From the NCBI GenBank assembly GCA_014879765.1, contig JACSRL010000217.1:1-11409 (forward strand): a DNA stretch of 11,409 nt. The letters are read 5' to 3'. A model generated the notes under the pieces. That model did no database searches, was not told the origin of the DNA, and saw nothing but the letters and a program-made list of their open reading frames with translations. This DNA comes from Anaerolinea sp. (GTDB taxonomy: Bacteria; Chloroflexota; Anaerolineae; JAAEKA01). This document shows, one piece after another, positions 1 to 6,518 of the stretch (positions are counted from its first letter, which is position 1; each line of letters starts with the position of its first letter). A program made the position numbers and the translations under genes.

Positions 1-15
1 ACCGTCTAAACCTGC

Positions 16-99
16 GAAGGCCCCTCAGGGCCTGGCGGACCGTCTGCCCAGCCGCTGAGGCGGCTTCGTGCTGTCAGCCAGGGATTTCCAATCCCTGGC
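16..99 (-). repeat. Palindromic repeat element, rearranged copy of the right-end repeat
   Basis: This is related to the 60-nt units at the right end of the window, mostly in opposite orientation. Bases 77-99 are the exact reverse complement of the main hairpin (arms GCCAGGGATT/AATCCCTGGC, loop GGA). On the minus strand it continues through CTGACAGCACGAAG, as in right-hand unit 2, into a second hairpin with loop CTCA. Here that stem is AGCCGC/GCGGCT instead of AGGCCC/GGGCCT. A further AGGCCC-CTCA-GGGCCT hairpin lies at 18-33 in plus orientation. Seven-base direct repeats ACCGTCT occur at 1-7 and 39-45. The element overlaps the 3' end of the GHL10 gene, whose TGA stop is at 25-27. Confidence 0.85.
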
Positions 100-1365
100 T
101 GCCGGCAGCAGCGCCCTGGCCGGCTCGGCATAGGGGCCGCGCTTGAACTGTTCCCAATAGCCCCGCTGGTTCACGCTGCCATAGGAGAGAATCGCCTGGC
201 CGGCCGCGCCGGCCGCGCGGGCCAGGTCGATGCGTCGGGCGATGGCCGCGAAATCGTCATAGTCCGCGGTGATCCCCGCGGCGACGTGATCGCCGCCGGC
301 CCGCGCCGTGAAATCCTCCACCAGCGCCTGGAATTGGGCATCGTCGGCGGTGATGCTGGCCAGGTAGAGCATAGGGCAGATCAGATCGACGCTCTGCTGC
401 TCCACCCAGCCCACCGAGTCCTGGCAGAAGCCGTCGTAGCCGTCGCCGGCGCTCCACCACTCCCACGTCTCCAGGTAGACCGGCCAGACCGCCGCGCTGT
501 GCCAGAGGCCGGGCTTGATGCGCTGAATCTCGCGGCGCAGGCGGCCCACCAGTTGGCTGACCTGGCGTCGCTGCCACTCCTTGCGATCCAACCCCGGCTC
601 CCCGGCCTGGACCTGGGCCACCTGCGCCAGCGTATCGGGATCGCGCGAGTATTCCCAGCCGGGATAGCGCACGTTGTCCAGGTGCAGGCCGTCGACCAGA
701 TAGCGGGCGGCGATGTCCTGGGCCACGGCGGCAATCTGGTCCTGCACCGCGGGGTGTCCCGGATTGGCCCAGAGATAGTGCTCGTTGAGCCGCATCGGCT
801 GTTGCTGGCGGTCCCACACCACCCACTGGTCGCCGACCAGGCGGTTGAAGCGGGCCATCATCGGCTCTGGCTCGGCCGGGCCAGGGGGCGTCACCCCCAG
901 CCAGGCCGGGTAGACGTTGATCCAGGCGTGCAGCTCCAGGCCGCGCGTGTGCGCCTCTGCCACGGCCACGGCCAGCGGGTCCCAGCCGGGGTGCTGTCCC
1001 AGGGTTCCCCCGCTCAGCCGCGCCGCCCAGGGCTCCAGCGCCGACGGGTAATAAGCATCGGCGTTGCCGCGCACCTGAAAGTAGAGGGTGTTGAAGTTGG
1101 CCGCGGCCGCTTTGTCAGCCAGCCAGCGGATGTCGTCGGCGGTGCGAAAGTCCCAGCGGGTGACCCACAGCGCCCGAATCTCCACCGATTGATCCAGAGC
1201 GCCGGCCGGCTGGCCGTGCTCAGCCGGCGCCGGCGGCGCTTGAACGCCCCTCGCCGGTTCCCCGGCCGGCGCGCCGTTGGCCAGTGAGCTGGCCTCCAGG
1301 CCGCCCACGGCCGCCCACAGCGTCTGTTCTGCCAGAGAGGAGGGTGTGTCAAAGTCGTGGTCCAT
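25..1365 (-). CDS. Glycosyl-hydrolase-like 10 (GHL10/DUF187) family protein
   Basis: A 446-residue putative glycosidase. The GHL10 barrel begins at about residue 62 (EIRALWVTRWDF) and continues through FNTLYFQVRGNADAYYPS (91-108), HAWINVYPAWLG (146-157), NPGHPAVQD (201-209), GLHLDNVRYPG (226-236, with the likely catalytic Asp230) and DLICPMLY (327-334). E. coli DigH, which cleaves denuded peptidoglycan glycans, belongs to this family; the substrate here is unknown. Residues 1-60 are Ala/Pro-rich linker-like sequence without a clear signal peptide, so export is uncertain. The start is supported by GGAGA five bases upstream of ATG. It is the last gene of the leftward block, 72 bp after the M1 peptidase. 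Oddity: about the last 24 residues (from ARDWKSLADST) are translated from a palindromic repeat that also supplies the stop codon, so the original C-terminus was probably replaced. Family call is good; function is inferred. Confidence 0.85.
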   Translation of the reverse strand: MDHDFDTPSSLAEQTLWAAVGGLEASSLANGAPAGEPARGVQAPPAPAEHGQPAGALDQSVEIRALWVTRWDFRTADDIRWLADKAAAANFNTLYFQVRGNADAYYPSALEPWAARLSGGTLGQHPGWDPLAVAVAEAHTRGLELHAWINVYPAWLGVTPPGPAEPEPMMARFNRLVGDQWVVWDRQQQPMRLNEHYLWANPGHPAVQDQIAAVAQDIAARYLVDGLHLDNVRYPGWEYSRDPDTLAQVAQVQAGEPGLDRKEWQRRQVSQLVGRLRREIQRIKPGLWHSAAVWPVYLETWEWWSAGDGYDGFCQDSVGWVEQQSVDLICPMLYLASITADDAQFQALVEDFTARAGGDHVAAGITADYDDFAAIARRIDLARAAGAAGQAILSYGSVNQRGYWEQFKRGPYAEPARALLPAARDWKSLADSTKPPQRLGRRSARP

Positions 1366-1376
1366 GGTCTCTCCAA

Positions 1377-1407
1377 CGATTTGGGAAATCGCCGACTTCG
1401 GAAGTCG
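1377..1407. repeat. Two tandem mini-hairpins with 3-nt loops
   Basis: Between the M1 peptidase and GHL10 genes sit two perfect back-to-back hairpins: CGATTT-GGG-AAATCG at 1377-1391 and CGACTT-CGG-AAGTCG at 1393-1407, separated by one base. No T-run follows on either strand, so they look more like a REP-type element or an mRNA processing or stability site than an intrinsic terminator. The first hairpin resembles the core of the right-end repeat (GATTGGAAATC), so the two families may be related. Confidence 0.7.
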
Positions 1408-1437
1408 CCGGTCGAAGTCTGGGGCAACCGCTCCAGC

Positions 1438-2997
1438 TCACGGCTCGGCGGCGTTTTCTTCCGGCGCTTCGGCCTGCAAGATCCAGCGCTGGTAGAGCTC
1501 CTCGACCTGCGGCCCGCCCAGCTCCGTCGCCAGGTTCAGGAAGTCCTGGGGGCTCGCCTCGCCGAAGCGGAAGCGTTCGATGTAGCTGCGCAGCAGCGCC
1601 AGGTAGGCCTCCTGGCCCAGCGTCTGCAACAGCTCGTAGTGGAAGAGCGCAGCCTTGCCGTAGACGATGGTCTCGTAGTTGTTGGCAAATTCGCTGACCG
1701 GCTGATCGACCACGGCATCCAGGCCGCGTGCCCGCGCCAGTTCCCAGGCCGCCTGCCAGCGCCGCTGCGCCAGCCGCTCGGCAAAGCGTGCGCCGTTGAT
1801 CTTCTGGAGATAGAAATAGGTGGAGAACTCGGCCAGCCCCTCGTCCAGCCAGGGCGCGTTGACCGCGTCGTTGCCCACCAGGTTGTACCACCACTGATGC
1901 GCCACCTCATGGGCAATGCGAAATTCCAGCTCGTCGGCGTGCTCGCGGTAGAGCTGCGTGCCCAGCTCGAACAGGCCGGCGTATTCCATGCCGCGAAACT
2001 CCAGCGGCCCGGCCACTACATCCAGCTCGGCGTAGGGGTAGGGGCCGAACACCGTATCGTAGACCCGCAGCGCGGCGGCCGCGTATTCAGCGGCCGCGCG
2101 GCCGGCCACCTCGTCCCCCAGGCGATACCAGGAGTTGACGCGCACGTCGTTGGCGTAGGTCTCAGCCCGGCCAAAGCGGTCGCTGAGGAAGAGGGCAAAC
2201 TCGCGCGCCGGGCCGCTGACCATGCGCCAGGCCTTCATGGCCGGCGCGGCCGGCGGCGCGTCCCCCTCGGGTGTGGGCGCGGGCAGCGCATCCGCGCTGA
2301 GCAGCGAGCCGCTGGCCGCGATCTGATAGCTGATCGGCGCGGTGACGGTCACCTGGTAGGTGGCGGCCGGCGAGAAGGTCGAGTCCCCCTGCAACATGCT
2401 GATGTCCAGCCGCCAGCCCGCTTCAGCCTCCGGGTCACGCACCGCCAGCATGGGGTAGAAGGCGGGCAGGGCCAGCACCCCGCCGCTGGCGCCGATCAGG
2501 TGGTAGCGCTCATCCTCCCAGACCGGGGGGCGCAGCCGCCACTGCAGGCCGATGGCGACCGGCTCGCCGGGCGTGGCCGCGCCGGGGGGAACCACCACGC
2601 GCACAGCCGTGTCCTCGGCGTGATAGTCGAAGGGCGCGCCCGCGCCGTTGACGGTGGCCAGGGTGACGCTCATGCTCCCGCCGTAGTAGTTCAGATTGGG
2701 GTAGAGGCGAAAATAATACTCAGGCAGCAGGCTGCCGTCCGGCTCCGGCGGCACGGTCAGCGTCAGCCGGCCGGTCAGCATCGGCTCGACCGGGTCCACC
2801 TGCACCTCCATGCGGTAATCGGGCAGGGGAGGCAGCTCATCCAGCAGCGCGCGCTGGCTGGGGGCCATGGCCTGCCGGTAGATGGCCAGCGGGTCGGCCG
2901 GCTGGCTGGCCCGTCCCAAGGCTGGCAGCCCGGAACAGGCCGCCAACAGCCCCGGCAGGATGAGGAGGATCAACAGCGTATGAAAACGTCTCCGCAT
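1438..2997 (-). CDS. M1-family (gluzincin) metallopeptidase lipoprotein
   Basis: A 519-residue surface zinc peptidase. The N-terminus is a lipoprotein signal: RRR, a hydrophobic stretch at residues 7-17, and lipobox LAAC with Cys21, so it should be anchored on the outer face of the membrane. Zinc-site residues are complete: HEVAH at 363-367 (His363, Glu364, His367) and, exactly 18 residues later, Glu386 in WLDEGLAE. RGMEYAG (335-341) is the counterpart of the aminopeptidase GxMEN substrate-binding motif, with Tyr replacing Asn. Tyr446 in VYGKAA is the likely transition-state tyrosine. Residues 60-260 match the beta-rich N-terminal M1 domain. It is much shorter than PepN-type enzymes (about 850 residues) and lacks the long C-terminal helical domain, as do other short M1 proteins. 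A GGAG lies 11 bases before ATG, a rather long spacing. Class is firm; substrate unknown. Confidence 0.93.
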   Translation of the reverse strand: MRRRFHTLLILLILPGLLAACSGLPALGRASQPADPLAIYRQAMAPSQRALLDELPPLPDYRMEVQVDPVEPMLTGRLTLTVPPEPDGSLLPEYYFRLYPNLNYYGGSMSVTLATVNGAGAPFDYHAEDTAVRVVVPPGAATPGEPVAIGLQWRLRPPVWEDERYHLIGASGGVLALPAFYPMLAVRDPEAEAGWRLDISMLQGDSTFSPAATYQVTVTAPISYQIAASGSLLSADALPAPTPEGDAPPAAPAMKAWRMVSGPAREFALFLSDRFGRAETYANDVRVNSWYRLGDEVAGRAAAEYAAAALRVYDTVFGPYPYAELDVVAGPLEFRGMEYAGLFELGTQLYREHADELEFRIAHEVAHQWWYNLVGNDAVNAPWLDEGLAEFSTYFYLQKINGARFAERLAQRRWQAAWELARARGLDAVVDQPVSEFANNYETIVYGKAALFHYELLQTLGQEAYLALLRSYIERFRFGEASPQDFLNLATELGGPQVEELYQRWILQAEAPEENAAEP

Positions 2998-3028
2998 GGC
3001 GTCATGGACTCCGATGAACAGTACAAGA

Positions 3029-3063
3029 GACGCGGATCGGAACGTGCTCTTCCGATCCGCGTC
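3029..3063 (-). terminator. Perfect 14-bp hairpin between DUF4015 and M1 genes
   Basis: Arms GACGCGGATCGGAA (3029-3042) and TTCCGATCCGCGTC (3050-3063) pair perfectly around a 7-nt loop. It lies 18 bp after the stop of the DUF4015 gene and 31 bp before the M1 peptidase start. On the minus strand it is followed by only a weak T-rich stretch (TCTTGTACTG), so partial termination, RNA stabilisation or a REP-like repeat are all possible. The ATCCGCG motif recurs just beside it (AATCCGCGG at 3071-3079). Confidence 0.5.
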
Positions 3064-3081
3064 CTCTGAGAATCCGCGGTT

Positions 3082-5937
3082 CTAGTACGGCCCAGCCCGG
3101 CCTCCCTGTCGCGCCCGGATCTGCGCCTCCAGCTCGGCCAGCGATGGCATGGGGCCGAAGATCTCGTCGGGGAAGCGGCCGCCGCCCGACCAGAAGAGCC
3201 AGCCCTCGGCGTCAGCGTCCTCGGCCGCCTGGCGCTGGATCATCATCTCCGGCACGTCGTAGTCATAGCCGCGCGCCGGGCCGTCGGTGCGGAAGTTCTT
3301 GGGATAGCCTTGCAGCCAGGGCCGGATGCGCGTCGGCAGCGGCACGATGTCGCGCACGATGCTGGTGCTGTCGTAGATCACCTTGTAGGGGCAGAGCACC
3401 GGCTCGTCGCAGCCGGGGAAGGTGCCCGGCCACCAGACCTGCGGGTAGATCATGGGGTTCAGATAGTCCAGCCCCTGCGACATGTCGGCCAGATTCTGGC
3501 CGATGAAGGGCTCGTTGCCGTTCAGGATGATGCTGCCGAAGACGTCGATGGCGGTGAAGATGCCGTAGGGCTTGAGCGCCGCCATCAGGTCGCGGGAGAA
3601 ATTGGTGATGGTCTCGCGGCGGTTCTCCGGCGTGCTCTCCACCGAGTAGGTCAGCATGTTGTGGTCGCGCAGGCCGGAGAAGCGGAAATAGTCGAACTGG
3701 ATCTCGTCAAAGCCCAGCGCCGACAGTTCCTTGGCCATGTCGATCTCGTACTGGCGCACCTCCGGCAGATAGGGATCGGCCCAGGCCAGATCCTCGCCAT
3801 CCTTCCAGATCTCGCCGGGATTGGAGCGCAGCCGCAGCGCCCATTCTGGCTGGCCCTCGGCCAGCGCGTCATCCTTGAAGGTCACAAAGCGGGCGATGGT
3901 GTAGATGCCGCGGCGCTGCGCCTCCTCCAGAAACTCCTGCGCGGTCATGATGCTGTCGGGATGGATGCCGATCTCGCGCGCGATGGGGTTCTGCGGGTCC
4001 CAGGCCACCTCGCCGTAGTCGCTTTTCATGTCGATCACCACCGCGTTCAGATCAGGCGACTGCTCGATCAGGTCCAGGCGGGCGTTGATCAGCGCCCGGT
4101 CGTACAGAAAATGGAAGGGCACGTAGAAGCCGCGCGCCTCGAAGGGCTCCATCTGCGCATCCAGGCAGAGGGGCGCGCCGCACTCGCCGCCGGCCAGCGT
4201 CTCCGGGAAGTACAGGCTGTAGCCCGGCGCCTTGAGCATGATCTGCGGGTTGGCCGGCAGGCCGCTCACCGTGAAGCTGCCATTCTCGGCCGCGTCGGCG
4301 TAGAGCAGCGGCTCCGTGCCGCGGCAGGCGATGCCCTGGCAGAGATCATGATCGTAGACATAGACCACCAGACCGGGAATGCTTTCGCCCGTCTGCGCGT
4401 CCACCGCCTGGCCGGCCAGCGTGTCGGGCGCCAGCGCGGCCGCGGCCGCCTGGGTGACGCCGTCGTAGCTCAGAGCCACCGGCGCAAAGCCGGGCATGCT
4501 CACGGTGTACACATCGCCCGCCTCGATCAGCGGCAACAGCGCGATCCCCTGCGCGTCGCTGACCGCCTCGCTGCGCTGGCTGGTCACCTGCGCGCCGCTC
4601 ACCGGCTGCCCGGCGGCGTCGGTCACCGTCACCACCAGCCCCTTGGGTTCCAGCGCCACCGCCAGCTCCGCATCCTCGCTGAACTCGGCCTGCGCCGCCT
4701 CGTAGCCTGGCGCCTCCACGGTGATGGCCAGCGGCAGCTCGACGGTCCACAGAATGAAGCGGCCATCGGCGTCGCTGAGCGCGCTCAGGTCGCCGGCGGT
4801 GACGGTCGCGCCGACGATGGGCGCGTCGGTGACTTTGTTGACCAGCCGGCCGGCCAGGTGCGGCGCCAGCAGGGCCACATCCAGCGGCTGGCCGCCCAGC
4901 AGATTGGCCGCCTGGTCGATGGGCTGCTCGGTGGTCTCGAAGTCGGCCAGCTCGGCCGTCAGGAGCAGATCGTCGCCGTGCAGCCGCTCCAGGCGATAGC
5001 GGCCCGCCGCGTCACTGGTGGCGCTCTGGCCGCCGGCGCTCAGAGTGACGCCCGCCAGCGGCTGGCCGGTCTGGAAATCGCTGACCACGCCGGTCAGCGC
5101 CGTCGGCTGTAGGGCGATGTCCAGCGCCTCCTGGCCGGCCAACGCGGCCTCCGAGGCGACGGCCACAGCCGCGGGCAGGAAGCCAGGCAGGGTCGCGCTG
5201 ATCTCGCCGGTTCCCACCTGGCTGGGGAAGTAGAAGAAGCCGTTGTCCAGGCTGGCGCTGCTCTCGCCGTTCAGCGTCAGGGCGACGCCGGCCAGCGGCT
5301 GGCCCGACTGGGCGTCGCTCACCTGGCCGTGCAGCCCGTTGGGATAGATGGGCAGGCTGGCCACCTGCGCGCCGGTCGTGTCCCATTCGGCCAGCGGCAG
5401 CTCATAGGGGATGAAGCCCTCGGCCGCCAGCGCCACCTGGGCGCCGGCGCGCGGCAGGCGGCGCAGCTCGAAGCGGCCCTCGCCGTCGGCAGTGGCCGTC
5501 TGATCGCCCGCGGCGACCGTGGCCCCTGCCACCGGCTGGCCGTCCAGCGCGTTGAGCACCTGGCCTTGCAGCACCGTCGGCTGCAAGGGGGCGGCCAGCG
5601 CGGCCGGCGCCAGCGGCAGGAAGCTGAAACGCGCCTGGCCCTGCCAGGGCTGGAACGCGTCGTGGTCCACCGTAACGTTGAAGGGCCGGAAGCGGGAGGC
5701 GCGCGCGGCAAAGGCTCCGGCCGCGTCGCTGCGCACTGCTTCCCCGGTGCTGAGGGTGATGGCCGCGTCGGCCAGCGGCTGGCCGCTTTCCGCGTCGCTG
5801 ACCTGGCCCCTGACCGGCACAGGCAGGAAATAGAGCAGGGCCAGCAGAACCAGCAGGGCTACGCCGCCGGCCACGGCGGCCAAGGTCAGCCGCCGGCGCT
5901 GGGATGGCTGGGAAGTGTTCGGGGTATTAGCTGTCAA
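3082..5937 (-). CDS. Membrane-anchored CarboxypepD_reg repeat protein with C-terminal DUF4015 glycosidase-like domain
   Basis: A 951-residue multidomain protein. Residues 1-17 are a short cytoplasmic tail ending in RRR. A single membrane segment lies at about 19-39 (LAAVAGGVALLVLLALLYFL). Then come about seven carboxypeptidase-regulatory-like beta-sandwich repeats, starting near 44, 125, 204, 283, 363, 434 and 509, each opening with a G(Q/V)VxDxxxGQPLAGV-type motif. The C-terminal DUF4015 putative glycosidase barrel spans about 602-945, with VVIDMKSDYGEVAW, GFDEIQFDYFRFSG, AIDVFGS and YLNPMIYP as core strands carrying acidic candidates for catalysis. This should be a surface enzyme held out on a stalk. 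The start is a TTG preceded by GAGGA with 5-nt spacing; the frame stays open upstream to a TTG at 6018, but that has no such site. Four cysteines at 533-590 (DLCQGIAC, GECGAPLC) could form disulfides. It is first in the leftward block. Domain call strong; substrate unknown. Confidence 0.88.
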   Translation of the reverse strand: MTANTPNTSQPSQRRRLTLAAVAGGVALLVLLALLYFLPVPVRGQVSDAESGQPLADAAITLSTGEAVRSDAAGAFAARASRFRPFNVTVDHDAFQPWQGQARFSFLPLAPAALAAPLQPTVLQGQVLNALDGQPVAGATVAAGDQTATADGEGRFELRRLPRAGAQVALAAEGFIPYELPLAEWDTTGAQVASLPIYPNGLHGQVSDAQSGQPLAGVALTLNGESSASLDNGFFYFPSQVGTGEISATLPGFLPAAVAVASEAALAGQEALDIALQPTALTGVVSDFQTGQPLAGVTLSAGGQSATSDAAGRYRLERLHGDDLLLTAELADFETTEQPIDQAANLLGGQPLDVALLAPHLAGRLVNKVTDAPIVGATVTAGDLSALSDADGRFILWTVELPLAITVEAPGYEAAQAEFSEDAELAVALEPKGLVVTVTDAAGQPVSGAQVTSQRSEAVSDAQGIALLPLIEAGDVYTVSMPGFAPVALSYDGVTQAAAAALAPDTLAGQAVDAQTGESIPGLVVYVYDHDLCQGIACRGTEPLLYADAAENGSFTVSGLPANPQIMLKAPGYSLYFPETLAGGECGAPLCLDAQMEPFEARGFYVPFHFLYDRALINARLDLIEQSPDLNAVVIDMKSDYGEVAWDPQNPIAREIGIHPDSIMTAQEFLEEAQRRGIYTIARFVTFKDDALAEGQPEWALRLRSNPGEIWKDGEDLAWADPYLPEVRQYEIDMAKELSALGFDEIQFDYFRFSGLRDHNMLTYSVESTPENRRETITNFSRDLMAALKPYGIFTAIDVFGSIILNGNEPFIGQNLADMSQGLDYLNPMIYPQVWWPGTFPGCDEPVLCPYKVIYDSTSIVRDIVPLPTRIRPWLQGYPKNFRTDGPARGYDYDVPEMMIQRQAAEDADAEGWLFWSGGGRFPDEIFGPMPSLAELEAQIRARQGGRAGPY

Positions 5938-5942
5938 GATTG

Positions 5943-5947
5943 TCCTC
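5943..5947 (-). promoter_or_regulatory. Ribosome binding site deciding a TTG start
   Basis: GAGGA on the minus strand lies five bases before the TTG at 5937-5935. It is the only convincing Shine-Dalgarno sequence near the start of the DUF4015 protein. It also places the start 18 codons before the transmembrane helix, giving a sensible short cytoplasmic tail. Confidence 0.65.
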
Positions 5948-6101
5948 GGTCCGAGATTCGCTGGGCGCCCTGGCCGGTCTTTGCGCAGCGTGCCGGCGCG
6001 ACGCCTGACGGCGTGCAACGGCTCTGGCGGGGGCCGTGCGAGCCAACCGACGATGGCGGTTCTTCACGGTCCTTGACTGGCCTGAGCACAAAACCACGGC
6101 A

Positions 6102-6128
6102 TTATAGCACAGCCCGCGGGGCTGGCAA
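6102..6128 (-). promoter_or_regulatory. Sigma-70-type promoter for the leftward surface-protein block
   Basis: Read on the minus strand, TTGCCA (6128-6123) and a perfect TATAAT (6107-6102) are separated by 15 bases, slightly short. Transcription would start near 6095, leaving a leader of about 155 nt before the TTG start of the DUF4015 gene. Its -35 box lies about 31 bp from the -35 box of the divergent DUF951 promoter. Confidence 0.65.
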
Positions 6129-6159
6129 ACTCAGATGGGTCAGGGCTGGGGCGCATTTG

Positions 6160-6188
6160 TTGCCATAAAAACGCGTGCGTGGTACAAT
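6160..6188 (+). promoter_or_regulatory. Sigma-70-type promoter of the DUF951 gene (leaderless)
   Basis: TTGCCA (6160-6165), a 17-bp spacer and TACAAT (6183-6188) form a near-consensus promoter. The expected transcription start, about 7 bases past the -10 box, falls at 6195-6196. That is the first base of the ATG chosen for the DUF951 gene, so the mRNA would have no 5' leader. Confidence 0.75.
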
Positions 6189-6195
6189 GGCCGCC

Positions 6196-6432
6196 ATGGC
6201 TATGGAAATTCGTCTTGGCGACGTGGTGCGGCTGCGCAAGCCACACCCCTGCGGCGGCTATGAGTGGACGGTGGTGCGGCTGGGCGCGGACATCGGCCTG
6301 CACTGCACCACCTGCCAGCGCCGCGTGTTGCTCACCCGGCGCGAGTTCGAAAAGCGCGTCAAGACTTTCGTACACCGGGGCGAACCGGCCAGCGCAGCGG
6401 CGCTGCCGGCCAGCCAGCCGCCCGCCATCTGA
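6196..6432 (+). CDS. DUF951 family protein
   Basis: A 78-residue small basic protein of the DUF951 family, whose function is not established. Family hallmarks are visible: an N-terminal MEIRLGDVVRLRKPHPCGG block, then WTVVRLGADIGLHCTTCQRR, then the conserved LLTRREFEKRVK. Cys16 (in HPCG) and the CTTC pair suggest a small metal- or nucleic-acid-binding fold; this is inference. The Ala/Pro-rich tail after HRGEP is poorly conserved-looking. Reading frame is open further upstream (GTG at 6175), but that would lie inside the promoter. ATG 6196 coincides with the predicted transcription start, and ATG 6202 (MEIRL) is the alternative. No Shine-Dalgarno sequence precedes either. It is transcribed divergently from the surface-protein block and followed by a terminator-like hairpin. 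Confidence 0.85.
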   Translation: MAMEIRLGDVVRLRKPHPCGGYEWTVVRLGADIGLHCTTCQRRVLLTRREFEKRVKTFVHRGEPASAAALPASQPPAI

Positions 6433-6446
6433 TCGCTTTTCGCTGC

Positions 6447-6477
6447 CCCCGGGTGCGCGTGGCCCGGGGAGTTTATT
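6447..6477 (+). terminator. Intrinsic terminator after the DUF951 gene
   Basis: CCCCGGG (6447-6453) and CCCGGGG (6463-6469) form a 7-bp all-GC stem with a 9-nt loop, followed by AGTTTATT. It begins 15 bp past the DUF951 stop. The T-run is modest, but the stem is strong and correctly placed. Confidence 0.6.
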
Positions 6478-6482
6478 GATCG

Positions 6483-6510
6483 ACGGTTTTCGTACCGACC
6501 CAAAAACCGT
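6483..6510. promoter_or_regulatory. Operator-like inverted repeat upstream of the MFS gene
   Basis: Perfect 8-bp arms ACGGTTTT (6483-6490) and AAAACCGT (6503-6510), with centres 20 bp apart (about two helical turns), end 8 bp before the MFS start codon. The spacing suits a dimeric repressor; as RNA it would be a hairpin just ahead of the start. No convincing promoter or Shine-Dalgarno sequence is visible for this gene. Confidence 0.45.
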
Positions 6511-6518
6511 TACTGCTT

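Noticed and set aside
1357..3069. 570-codon open frame on the plus strand
   Set aside because: It lies opposite the M1 peptidase, which has a complete zinc site. The plus-strand translation is His/Arg/Gln-rich without a recognisable domain, a GC-rich shadow.
3310..5112. 600-codon open frame on the plus strand
   Set aside because: Opposite strand of the DUF4015/repeat protein; its composition (His, Gln, Arg, Val-rich) is typical of antisense shadows.
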